NCBI GenBank assembly: GCA_047967505.1
Contig: CM106538.1
Strand: one strand, 5' to 3'
Source of the DNA: Dipteris shenzhenensis
Taxonomy: Eukaryota > Polypodiophyta > Polypodiopsida > Gleicheniales
Length of the DNA stretch: 64,000 nucleotides
The notes under the pieces are model-generated. The model made no database searches. It worked only from the letters and a program-made list of their open reading frames with translations, and was not told where the DNA came from. Below, in pieces: positions 54,626-64,000 of this stretch. The number at the start of each line of letters is the position of its first letter. The stretch's first letter is position 1. Made by a program: the position numbers and the translations under genes.

Positions 54626-57070
54626 ATGCTTCAGAAAAAGCCCAAAGCATCCTGTGGAAAGGCTGGAGGCAATGTCGATGCATCTCAAGCACAAGAACCG
54701 CGTGAGTATAGTGACTGGGATATGCTCAGCCTAGAGGAAGCACTCACGTCCATGGAACGGATGCCCCAGCTGCCTTCAGTTCAGAGCCTTACATGCATCT
54801 TGCACAAGTGCAGAACAACGAAAAATGTAGCCTATACCATGCGTTTGTATGCCTACATGTGCAAAAGTGGGTTGGAAGATCATAGATCTCTTGGGAACTA
54901 TGTGGTCCCAATGTTGGTCCAAGTTGGAAGCATGTGTGATGCTCAGCACGTTTTTGACAAGTTGGTTGATCGGAACGTGTATTCTTGGACTTCTCTCATC
55001 TGGGGTTATATTGAATGTGGGGATTCAAAGCATGCCCTCAATCTCTACCAAGAAATGCAAGAGGAATCTGTATACCCTAGCAAGTATACCTTTGTGGCCA
55101 TACTAAAGGCTTGTGCTAGGTTGAAAGATACCGAAAGAGGCCGACAAGTACACGTTGAGATAGCTAGAAAGGGGCTGGAAAGAGACCTATTTATTGGCAA
55201 CACCTTGGTGGATATGTATGCCAAATGTGGCTTGCTTCCAGAAGCACAGGATGCATTTGACAAGCTGCCAGTTCAAGACCAGGTCTCATGGAATGCACTG
55301 ATCTTAGGATATGCTGAGCATGGGTTTGGTGAGAAAGCACTGAACTGTTTCGATCAGATGCAACTGGAGGGTCTCTCTCCAGATGCGGTCACATTTGTTT
55401 GCAGCTTGAAGGCTTGTGGCAGCATAGGAGCCATAGGCAAGGGCCGAGAAATACATGCTGAGATTTCCAGAATGGGGCTGGTGAGAGATCTTTCTGTTGG
55501 CAACACCTTGGTGGATATGTATGCCAAATGTGGCTTGCTTCCAGAAGCACAAGAATCTTTTGACAAGCTGCCAATTCGAGATGTAGTCTCGTGGACTGCA
55601 TTAATGGCAGGATATGCTGAGCATGATCTAGGTGAGGAAGCACTGAACTGTCTCAAACAGATGCAACTAGAGGGTATCTCTCTGGATGCTGTTACATTTG
55701 TTTGGAGCTTGAAAGCTTGTGGCAGCATAGGAGCTATAGACAAGGGCCGAGAAATACATGCCGAGATTGCCAGAAAGAGGCTGGAAAGAGATCTTATTGC
55801 TGGCAATACCCTGGTGGATATGTATGCCAAATGTGGGTCTGTTGCAGAAGCCCAGGAAGCATTTGACAAGCTGCCGGTTCGAGATGAGGTCTCGTGGAAT
55901 GCATTGATGGCAGGATATGCCAAGCATGGGCTTGGTGAGGACTCGCTGAATTGTCTCGAACAGATGCAAATGCAGGGACACTCTCCAGATGCTGTCACGT
56001 TCGTTTGCAGCTTGAAAGCTTGTGGCAGCATCGGAGCCATAAGCAAGGGCCGAGAAATACATGCTGAGATTGCCAGAAAGGGGCTGGAAAGACATCTCTC
56101 TGTTGGCAACACCTTGGTGGATATGTATTGCAAATGTGGCTCTCTTGCAGAAGCAGTGGACGCATTAGACAAGCTGCCACTTCGAGACATAGTCTCTTGG
56201 ACTGCACTAATTGCAGGCTATGCCGAGGAGGGTCTCGGTGAGGAAGCACTGAACTGTCTTGAACACATGCAACTGGAGGATCTCTCTCCAAATGCTGTCA
56301 CATTTGCTTGCAGCTTGAAAGGTTGTGGCAACATAGGAGCCATAGACAAGGGCCGAGAAATACACGCTGACAGCGCCAGAAAGGGGCTAGAAACAGATCA
56401 TGTTGTTGGCAATGCGTTGGTGGATATGTATGCCCAATGTGGCTCGCTTGCAGAAGCACAGGAAGCCTTTGACAAGCTGCTTGTTCGAAATGAGGTATCG
56501 TGGACTGCACTCATGGCAGGATATGCCCAGCAAGGAGAAAGTGAAATTGTTTTCCATATGCTGGAGAGAATGATAGCAGAAGGGATAAAGGCAGATGGGG
56601 TCACATTTTCTATCGTTCTTACTGTATGCAGTCACACAGGTCTAGTGAATACCGGCCAGAAGTACTTTGAGGCCATGAGCAGAGACAATGGCATCACTCA
56701 GACCATTGAACACCACATTGGCATGGTTGATCTTTTTGGCCGTGCAGGCCAATTATACGAGGCATCAGCGATGGTGAAGAAGATGCCTTTCGATCCTAAT
56801 CTTGCAGTGTGGCATACGATGTTGGGTGCTTGTCGAAAGTGGGGTAATGTGGAGCTTGGAAGACTGGCCTTTGAAAAGGCGGTGCACTTGGATGAAAAGG
56901 CTGCTGCAGCTTATGTCTTGATGTCGAACATCTATGCAAATGCTCACATGGAGGAGGAAGGGGAGAAGGTCAAAGGCATGAGAGTAGGAAAACAAGCATG
57001 GAACATGGATATCACCAAGAGGAGTGATGAAAGAATTGAAATATTTTCGCAGCACGGCCTAAATTCATGA
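54626..57070 (+). CDS. PLS-class pentatricopeptide repeat (PPR) protein with truncated E region
   Basis: PPR proteins bind organellar RNA one base per repeat and act in editing, splicing or stability. This 814-codon frame is intact and intronless. An in-frame upstream TAA (gggttaaag) supports ATG 54626. Residues 70-172 hold the first repeats (NVYSWTSLIWGYIECGDSKH, YTFVAILKACARL). Residues 173-677 are five consecutive 101-residue PLS triplets, each with GNTLVDMYAKCG, AFDKLPVRD.VSW, GYAEHGLGEEALN and PDAVTF. Two further repeats follow (FSIVLTVCSHTGLVNTG, EHHIGMVDLFGRAGQLYEA), then an E-type segment (AVWHTMLGACRKWGNVELGR, YVLMSNIYANA) that stops after VGKQAWNM. No E+ or DYW deaminase domain follows, so an editing role would need a partner. 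No clear targeting peptide is visible. The style resembles fern PPR families. Confidence 0.93.
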   Translation: MLQKKPKASCGKAGGNVDASQAQEPREYSDWDMLSLEEALTSMERMPQLPSVQSLTCILHKCRTTKNVAYTMRLYAYMCKSGLEDHRSLGNYVVPMLVQVGSMCDAQHVFDKLVDRNVYSWTSLIWGYIECGDSKHALNLYQEMQEESVYPSKYTFVAILKACARLKDTERGRQVHVEIARKGLERDLFIGNTLVDMYAKCGLLPEAQDAFDKLPVQDQVSWNALILGYAEHGFGEKALNCFDQMQLEGLSPDAVTFVCSLKACGSIGAIGKGREIHAEISRMGLVRDLSVGNTLVDMYAKCGLLPEAQESFDKLPIRDVVSWTALMAGYAEHDLGEEALNCLKQMQLEGISLDAVTFVWSLKACGSIGAIDKGREIHAEIARKRLERDLIAGNTLVDMYAKCGSVAEAQEAFDKLPVRDEVSWNALMAGYAKHGLGEDSLNCLEQMQMQGHSPDAVTFVCSLKACGSIGAISKGREIHAEIARKGLERHLSVGNTLVDMYCKCGSLAEAVDALDKLPLRDIVSWTALIAGYAEEGLGEEALNCLEHMQLEDLSPNAVTFACSLKGCGNIGAIDKGREIHADSARKGLETDHVVGNALVDMYAQCGSLAEAQEAFDKLLVRNEVSWTALMAGYAQQGESEIVFHMLERMIAEGIKADGVTFSIVLTVCSHTGLVNTGQKYFEAMSRDNGITQTIEHHIGMVDLFGRAGQLYEASAMVKKMPFDPNLAVWHTMLGACRKWGNVELGRLAFEKAVHLDEKAAAAYVLMSNIYANAHMEEEGEKVKGMRVGKQAWNMDITKRSDERIEIFSQHGLNS
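55142..56656 (+). repeat. Five 303-bp tandem units inside the PPR gene
   Basis: ttggtggatatgtatgccaaa-like words recur with exact 303-bp spacing (about 55205, 55508, 55811, 56114, 56417), and the flanking bases are also strongly conserved. Each unit encodes one PLS triplet. Confidence 0.93.
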
Positions 57071-57739
57071 AATTCTTTAAAGAGGATAAGTAATTGTTTG
57101 CATACCTTTTCCTTCCATGTTTTGAAGTGCTAACGTCTTTTTTTGGTCCACCATTTTGGAGTAAGGGTTGCATCTTGGGAAAACAAGCAGGGGAAGTCCT
57201 TGAGAGGAGCATTGGAGGAATGGAGGAGGAAGAGAGAAGGAGAGGGGAGATTGGCGAAATCATATAGGAGAGGAGAGAGGGAAGGGAAGTGGGACAAATC
57301 ATCTTGGGAGAGAAGAGGGAGAGAAGGGGAACAGCGGAGAGCGGCAAAAAAGTCCAAAGTAGTAAAGGGAAAGGGGCTTGCACTGAGAGAAAGAGAGAGA
57401 GGTTATGAAAGTAGCATATGCTTATTGTCCTTGGAGGAGAGGAGCTGTATGCCTCACTCTTGACACTAAAGCTTGGAGAGGAGGGGGGGGGTAAGAAGAG
57501 AAAAGGCAAGATAAAGAGACCACGCTCATTGAACTATGTGCCACTATCAGTTTTTCTAGTCAAGAGTTTTTATCGAGGATTGCTAGCCTGGTATATTGCA
57601 GTTTTATCTTCAATGACAGTTCAAATTGCATTTGATATAGACAGTGTTGATTCAGACAATGATTTCACAGACACCTTGAGTACATTTTCTTGCACCATGT
57701 CCACCACTAACAACCTCAAATTTGGAGGCATCTACTAAG
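57071..57739. other. PPR 3' flank and presumed leader of copia E
   Basis: 57200-57400 is purine-rich. A run of G is at 57483-57491. I could not identify the 5' LTR or primer-binding site of the copia element that follows, nor a poly(A) signal for the PPR gene. Confidence 0.4.
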
Positions 57740-60700
57740 CTAGACAACTCCAATTACGGAACATGGAAATACCGAATGGAAACCATTCTTGTACTTCAAG
57801 ACAAATGAAAGTATGTCGATGGGTCTACACTTAGACCATCAAATGCTTCAACAGCAGCTCCCACCGTTGTCGCAGCTCCAACCACGGGATCTACACCTGC
57901 ACCACTTGTGCCCACAATTGTAGTAGGAAGAATGGGATAAGAAAGACAAATATGCATATCATTTAATCAATCAGAATGTGCAAGATGTCATGCTAGGACA
58001 GCTCAATACAGTGAAGACATCAAAATAAGTATGTGATATGTTCGTAGCTCTTTACGAGTCTAAGAAAACTTCCAGGATTCTCACACTGAGAAACAAAATA
58101 GACCAGATTTTTCACAACAGCAGTGAAATGGGTCATGCTTATGTACTCAGGATCAAGGATTACGATAATCAACTCGCAGTAGTAGGAGAGACCATGAATC
58201 CCGCAGAAGTAGTTCAAATCATCCTAAATGGACTAGATTCATAACGAAACTAACTTGAAAAAATCATCCATGATTTGTAGCTCATCGATTTTTATGCTAC
58301 CCATATGATAGAGGGATACATGAATCTAGTCCAGAGTATTGCCATTCAACGGTATATTCCAACACCGGAAGAGTTCCAGTCAGTGCTACTTGGTGAAGAA
58401 CTCAGGACGCAAGCCATTCATGCACGCAAAGGTCATTCCAATGATCAAGCATTCTCAGCTTCAGATAGAAGTAGAGGCAAAGGCAGAGGTAGATCATTTA
58501 GCAAAGTGGTAATCATGAACAACGAAGTCATTAGCAAAGTCAGCATCAGCATCATCCTCAACAACATTAGCATTAGCAAAGAGGAAACTATTCCAATCAA
58601 GAAATATTCCAAGGAAGAGGGAATGCATCCACCAATGTGTCAAACATTCAGTGCAACTATTGGACACTATGAAAGAGATTGCTGCTGCAAGAAGCAGTAT
58701 GACCAAGGCGGTCAATCCAATAGCAATCAAGGGAATTTTTGAGAAAGAGGAAATCATCGCAGTGGGCATTCAAGCCACAATCATTATGCCAATGAACCTG
58801 AGAATATGTTTCTTGCAAGCAAGGATATGCAAAAGACTGAAATAGTGTATCTTGACATAGATTGCAATTCAAAAGAGGAATGTAGTCATCAAGTCAATCA
58901 AGCATGTCAGGATCCTTGGTACATCGACAATGGTGCATCATCTCATATGACAAAGCATCAAGAATGGTTTACAGAGATGAAACCTTTAGAAGGACGGAAT
59001 TTAATACATCGAATCCAGTTCAAGGGAAAGGCATTGTCCCTATGAACAATTTCACTGGTACAAAAGGATTCGTGAAAGATGTTCTCTATATTCCGAAGCT
59101 CAGCAAGAACCTCCTGCCAGTTGGGAAAATGACAGAACACAACTATCGAGTCATCTTTGATGGAGATGAATGCACTATTAGAGACAAATCCAAAGGATAT
59201 CAGCTAGTAGGAAAAGCAGTTAGGGAAGGATGCTTGTTTAGAATGCTAGCTTCAGTACCAGATTTGCATGCCTGTCAACTCAACCGCAACAGATGCCACT
59301 TTTTGAAGTATGGCACAAGCAATATGGACGTGTCAAATTCAACAGCTTGATAGAACTAAGAAATTAAAATATGGCAATTAGAATTCCGAACCTATTTGCA
59401 AAGCATGTTGCTTTTGTAAACAAAAGTGAACCAATTTTGGTAGAAGCACCTCTCAAGCACGAGTTATTCTTGATTTAATTCACACAGATGTATGGGATTA
59501 TGCTTAGACCTGCAGCGTCAATAGTTCACTTTACTACTTGACTTTCATCGATGACTATAGAAGATATTTTTGGGTCTCTTGTTTGAAAGATAAATCTAAA
59601 GTCTTTTCTAGATTTCAAGAATTCAAAGCCATGGTTGAAAACTAGACAGGCAGAAAGATCAACGTCATGAGATCAGATAGAGGAGGTGAATACATGTCTT
59701 CAGCATTCACGATCTTTTGCAGAGGTAATGGCATTTGAAGACAATTAACTTGTGTAGATCTTCCTCAGGAGAATGCAAGAGCTGAAAGGAAGAACGATAC
59801 TTTAGCACAAACGCAATGCTCAGTGAGAAGCATCCTTTGAATCAGTATTGGGTAGAAACAATCGCCACTCCAAACTACTTACTTAATTGAATTCTGACTG
59901 AACCGATTCAGGGTATGACACCTTATGAAGCATTCACTAGACACAAGCCACGCATTGGGTATCTCCACATATTTGGTTGCATAGCATATGCCCACATACA
60001 TAACAATCATTGTAGAAAATTGGATGCGAAGTCATGCAAATGCATCATGGTTGGCTACAGTGAAGAAAGCAAAGCATACAAGCTGTATGGTCCCATCAAG
60101 TGCAAGGTCATTATCTCCAAAGATATAACCTTTGATAAAGAATCAAAATGAAAAACATCAAATTCTCAGGAGATCGACACATAGATTACTCAATTACCTA
60201 TAGAAAAGGTTGATGAAGAAGAACAAGGATTCTTCGAGAAGAGCAACAACTCAGACAATCTACTAGGGAAAGCAGACTACCAACCAGATTTACATAAGCT
60301 CAGAAAGGCAGAGCAATTCAAGATCAAACTACCAATTATACTGTTATGACTACATTATGGCTACAGAAGAGCTAGTGTACTTTGAAGACGCAATTGACAA
60401 GCCAGAATGGCAAACTGCTATGAATGAAGAAATGGATGCCTTGTGCAAAAACAACACTTGGGAATTATACGACCTTCCACCAAGAAAGAAGGCCATAGCA
60501 AACAAATGGTTTTACTAAGTGAAGTACAATCTAGATGGAAGCAATAAAAGATACAAAGTCAAACTAGTTGCAAAAGTATTTGCATAGCAATATGGTAAGG
60601 ATTATGATGAGACTTATGTCCTAGTAGCAAAGATGGATTCCATACGATTCTTCATATCACTAGCGACACTCAACAGATGGAATGTGTACTAGCTAGATGT

Positions 60701-61125
60701 CAAGAATGCTTTTCTCAATGGTTACTTTGACGAGGAAGTCTACATGTAACAATTAGCTGGTTATGTTGAACCAAGGAAAGAGAATCAGGTTTGCCATCTT
60801 AAGAAAAGTCTCTACGGCTTAAAGCAAGCACCCAAAAGTTGGTATAGCAGAATCGACAAGTATTTTGCTAATCTAGGATACATAGATTCCAATGCAGATC
60901 ATACTCTCTACTACAAAGTTTAAGGGAAAGACATTATTATTGCACTTTTGTAAGTAGATGATCTGATTGTGAGAGGAAGCGATGATAGCTTCATCAAAAA
61001 GCTAAAAGAAGACTTATTTGTGTAGAGTTCAACATGAAAGATCTTGGACTTATACACTATTTTCTTGGTATTGAGTTCTAGAGAGACTCAAACAGCACCT
61101 TCATGAGTCAACTAAAATATGTTGA
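57740..61125 (+). mobile_element. Copia element E, decayed and split by copia F
   Basis: Gag begins about 57740 (KLDNSNYGTWKYRMETILVL), continues as DMFVALYESKKTSRILTLRN, AYVLRIKDYDNQLAVVGE and VQIILNGLDS, and ends with a damaged knuckle (GHYERDC). Protease has WYIDNGASSHMT (about 58918-58953), and integrase pieces run to MTPYEAFTRHKPRIGYLHIF (59915). The polymerase (60370-61110) has [32 protein letters not shown] and an active site reading stop-VDD where YVDD is expected (TAT to TAA). Stops and frameshifts are frequent. The coding sequence breaks off at MSQLKYVD where the LTR of copia F begins; RNase H and 3' LTR are missing from the window. Confidence 0.88.
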
Positions 61126-61287
61126 TGTGAGGACACAATGGAAGCTGAGAGGGAGAGAGGGAGCTTGAGAGACACAAGTTTTGGTGGGTGCAAAATACCT
61201 TAATCTTCTATTTCATACATATATATATGTGTTTGAGTATTGTACATAACCGGGGTTAAGGTACAATGGCCTTTATTAACCCCCACA
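61126..61287 (-). repeat. 3' LTR of copia F
   Basis: 162 bp; on the minus strand it begins TGTGGGGG and ends CCTCACA, giving TGTG.../...CACA inverted ends. The polypurine tract aagtgggaggt lies at 61288-61298. Confidence 0.85.
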
Positions 61288-61605
61288 ACCTCCCACTTAA
61301 AGGCCAATGTGCCTTTAAGGGAGAACAACCAATGAGCATACTATCCAATGCCCATCAATACATGATAATACTCAAACCAATGACTAGGTAGACTCTTTAT
61401 CAACATATCTGTAGGGTTATGATCTGTATGAGCCTTGACAATCTCTATGTGCTTGTCCTCAAAGTACCTCCCTGATAAAATGGTACCTGATCTCAATGTG
61501 TTTGGTCTTTGCATGAAAGACCAGATTCCATGCTAGCTAAATAGCACTCATGGAATCACTATGCAATGTCAATACACCTGTATGAGTCCCCAAATCTCTC
61601 ACTAG

Positions 61606-63087
61606 CTAATCAAGCCATATAGCCTCCTTGCAACCCTCTGTGGCTGCAACATACTCGGCCTCTATGATAGACAAAGCAATGCAATTCTGTGCACGAGACA
61701 TCCATGACACTATACCACCTGCAAAGGTGAACACATAACCAGAACTGAATCTCTTGCTATCAACATGCCCTGCATAGTCGGAATCTGTGTATCCAAATAC
61801 ACGCATCTCTCCTTTGCCAAAGTAGATACACACCTCCTTGGTACCCTTCATGTACCTCATGATGCACTTAACTTCCTCCCAATGCCTCTTTCTTGAATTA
61901 GCCATATACCGGCGGCTAATAACTCCCACTGCAAATGCAATGTCCGGTCTAGTAGCTATCATAGCATACATAAGACTCCCAACCGCTGATGCATACGGAA
62001 CCTTGGCCATCATGGCCCTCTCCTCATCTGATTTGGGACTATCTACCTGACTCAGTTTCACATATGGAGGAAATGGAGTGCTTACTGCCTTCCCCCCTCC
62101 ATATTGAAACACTACAACACTTTTGTAACATACTCCTTCTGTGAAAGCCAAAGGAGTTTCCTACTCCGATCACACGTGATGCGCGTACCAAGAATATGAC
62201 CTGCAGGTCCCAAAACTTCCATGTTAAAGGCCTCATGCAACTTGGCCTTCAATGCATCAAGCTCATAAGTGTTCTTGCTAGCCAATAACATACCATCCAC
62301 ATAAAGTACCAGGAGTATCAGGCTATTATCCTAAGCCCTTTTAGTGTAGAGGCAATGATCAATCTCACTTCTTCTGCAACCTTGGGACCGAATGAAAGCA
62401 TCAAACTTGTGATACCATTCTCTAGGTGCTTGTTTAAGGCCATAGAGACTCTTTTTTAGCTTGCAAACCAAATGCTCTTTGCCCTTTTCTTCAAAGCCTT
62501 CTGGCTATATCATATAAATTTCCTCATGCAAATCCCCATGCAAGAAAGCTGTCTTGACATCCATCTACATAAGCTCCATATCCTCTATTGCCACAAGTCC
62601 AAGTACACATCTAAGTGTGGTCATCTTTATAACCAAAGAGAATATCTCATCAAAGTCCACACCTTTCTCTTGCTTGAGCCCTTTAGCAACCAAACAGTCC
62701 TTGTACTTGGGCACATCATCACCTGTGACCTTCATCTTGTAGACCCATTTACATAAGCTCCATATCCTCTATTACCACAAGTCCAAGTACACATCTAAGT
62801 GTGGTCATCTTCACAACCAAAGAGAATATCTCATCAAAGTCCACACCCTTCTCTTACTTGAGCCCTTTAGCAACCAAACAGGCCTTGTACTTGCGCACAT
62901 CATCACCTGTGACCTTCATCTTGTAGACCCATTTACATGGCAATGCTTTTTTTTCATGTGGTAAAGAAACCAAGTCCCAAGTCTTATTCTTTATGAGTGA
63001 ACTCATCTCTAATTGCATAGCATACTCCCACTTGCGCTGATCCTCACGCATCATAGCCTCTTTGTAGAGCAAGAAGGCTCCCCGCAA
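61606..63087 (-). pseudogene. Copia F reverse transcriptase and RNase H
   Basis: RNase H and connection (61606-62151) include KVPYASAVGSLMYAMIATRP, GYTDSDYAGHVDSKRFSSG and EAEYVAATEGCKEAIWL. The polymerase shows CKWVYKMKVTGDDVRKYKA and KACLVAKGLK. The active site reads LYVDGMLLAS, a change of the second aspartate (YVDD to YVDG), while the sister copy at 33.9 kb keeps YVDD. A 184-bp tandem duplication (62568-62935) repeats the KWVYKM...LVAKG region. Frames shift repeatedly. Confidence 0.88.
62568..62935. repeat. 184-bp tandem duplication within copia F polymerase
   Basis: cataagctccatatcctcta starts both copies at 62568 and 62752. The junction joins ccatttacat to aagctcc, resembling ccatctacataagctcc at the first copy, so a short homology probably guided it. 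The sister element at 34.2-34.4 kb has a single copy. Confidence 0.9.
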
Positions 63088-63318
63088 TCAGTAAGCATCA
63101 CATAGTCTACCCCTGGAACAAATCTCTCAAGCAGTCTAGTCACTCTAGATGTTCTTCTCAAGGGCATTTCAACTTGCTATCCCTCCTACATATCAGCCAC
63201 ATTTGGCTCATCATTGCCACTAATAGATGATCCATCATCTGCCCTTGATTGTGTACTTGTGGGTGTATCTGGTGGCACCATTTCTTGCACATTTGGTGCA
63301 TGGACATCTTGCTGTCTA

Positions 63319-63951
63319 TCAACATATGCGGGTGGATTCACATCCTAGAAAGTGATTCTCCTCATTTCCACATCCCTCATGGATGTAATGCATCTTCTTC
63401 TCATTGAAGACCACATCATGGCTTTGTATGGTTTTCTTTGCTTCTGGATCCCAGAGACGATAGCCCATCTCTCCACTTTCACCATAACCTAGAAAGATGC
63501 ATTTCCTAGACTTAGGATCTAGCTTCTTCTGAAGCTCTTTTGGCACATGCGCATATGCCTCACACCCAAATATATGCAAATGAGAGTAAGAGGGCTTCTT
63601 GCCACTCCATGCCTCTTCAGGAATACCACCATCCAAACTCCTGCTAGGTGATCTATTGATCACATGCACTGCAGTCTTCATTGCCTCGGCCCAAAAACCA
63701 CCAGAAAGACTTGCATTGGAAAGCATACATTGCAACCTTTCTTGAATGGTGTGATTCATCTGTTCTGCAACTGGATTCTGCTCTAGAGTACGAGGGGACG
63801 TGAGCTCCCTCTTAATCCCATGTGTATCATAGAAATGCTGAAAGTCATGAGAGACATACTCTCCACCATTATCTCCGTAGGCATTTAAGTGTTCTACCTG
63901 ACTGATTTTCAGCCAAAGCCAACCATTTTTGAAATACCTGGAACACATCAC
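63319..63951 (-). pseudogene. Copia F integrase core
   Basis: The 210-codon minus-strand frame has the integrase block NAYGDNGGEYVSHDF, then TLEQNPVAEQMNHTIQER (normally QQNGVAERMN) and LSGGFWAEAMKTAVHVINRS. It continues with GKKPSYSHLHIFGCEAYAHV, DPKSRKCIFLGYG and DVVFNEKKMHYI. It belongs to copia F, upstream of its polymerase. The final third is followed by stops before the polymerase starts. Confidence 0.9.
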
Positions 63952-64000
63952 TCTTTCGAGCTATAGCATAAGCCCAAACTTTCCTAGTTGCATCATTAAT

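Larger units (their letters stand above)
61126..64000 (-). mobile_element. Copia element F, minus strand, runs off the right edge
   Basis: Left LTR 61126-61287, polypurine tract beside it, RNase H, reverse transcriptase and integrase in the copia order on the minus strand. It is inserted in copia E; the presumed target duplication is GTTGA at 61121-61125, but the other end is outside the window. It is the same family as the remnant at 32764-34600. Gag and the 5' LTR are expected to the right. Confidence 0.9.

Noticed and set aside
55354-56190. 278-codon minus-strand frame
   Set aside because: It is a shadow of the PPR gene; its repeats mirror the PLS units.
1-64000. CRISPR arrays, rRNA genes, bacterial operons or organelle DNA inserts
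   Set aside because: No spaced palindromic repeats, no rRNA-like sequence and no chloroplast or mitochondrial genes were seen.

Overview
The window looks like nuclear DNA of a land plant, most likely a seedless vascular plant such as a homosporous fern. This is inferred from four things: a PLS-type pentatricopeptide repeat (PPR) gene with fern-like wording, plant Ty1/copia, Ty3/gypsy and LINE remnants, Helitron-type genes, and very low gene density. Only two host genes are recognised with confidence. Nearly everything else is mobile DNA in various stages of decay, or simple repeats.

Region 1 (about 0.7-28.1 kb) is one host gene on the minus strand: a plant NADP-dependent malic enzyme. Its first coding exon is at 27826-27980 and its second at 698-818. 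The two exons join in phase through GT/AG borders, so the first intron is 27,007 bp. The remaining exons lie beyond the left edge. This intron is a nested pile of elements. From left to right it holds a rearranged Ty3/gypsy chromovirus tail (-), a LINE endonuclease remnant (+), a copia element with both LTRs and a GAATG target duplication inserted in a minus-strand LINE, a Ty3 protease scrap, and a LINE with ORF1 and ORF2 (+). The plus-strand LINE is cut by a gag-only copia element with 1.1-kb LTRs. After that come a deleted copia (-), a LINE reverse-transcriptase scrap (+), a small LTR element without pol, and another minus-strand LINE of the same family as the first.

Region 2 (28.1-47.8 kb) is gene-poor. 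It holds a long purine tract followed by a pyrimidine tract, a copia remnant (-), several families of short tandem repeats, stretches of open but unrecognised minus-strand coding sequence (38.6-42.9 kb), and a fragment of a Helitron Rep domain at 43.1 kb.

Region 3 (47.9-53.6 kb) is a decayed Helitron-class element on the plus strand. It has an RPA70-like gene, a Rep domain with an HUH motif, a Pif1-type helicase C-terminus and, fused after it, an exonuclease-endonuclease-phosphatase (EEP) domain that runs to its SDH motif. That domain order is the one described for Helentron/Helitron2 elements and is the most unusual mobile element here.

Region 4 (54.6-57.1 kb) is an intact intronless PPR gene of 814 codons. 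Its centre is five consecutive 101-residue PLS triplets that are close copies of each other.

Region 5 (57.7-64 kb) is a decayed plus-strand copia element interrupted by a minus-strand copia of the same family as the one at 32.8-34.6 kb. The second element runs off the right edge.

All family assignments come from reading translated motifs by eye. No database search was possible.
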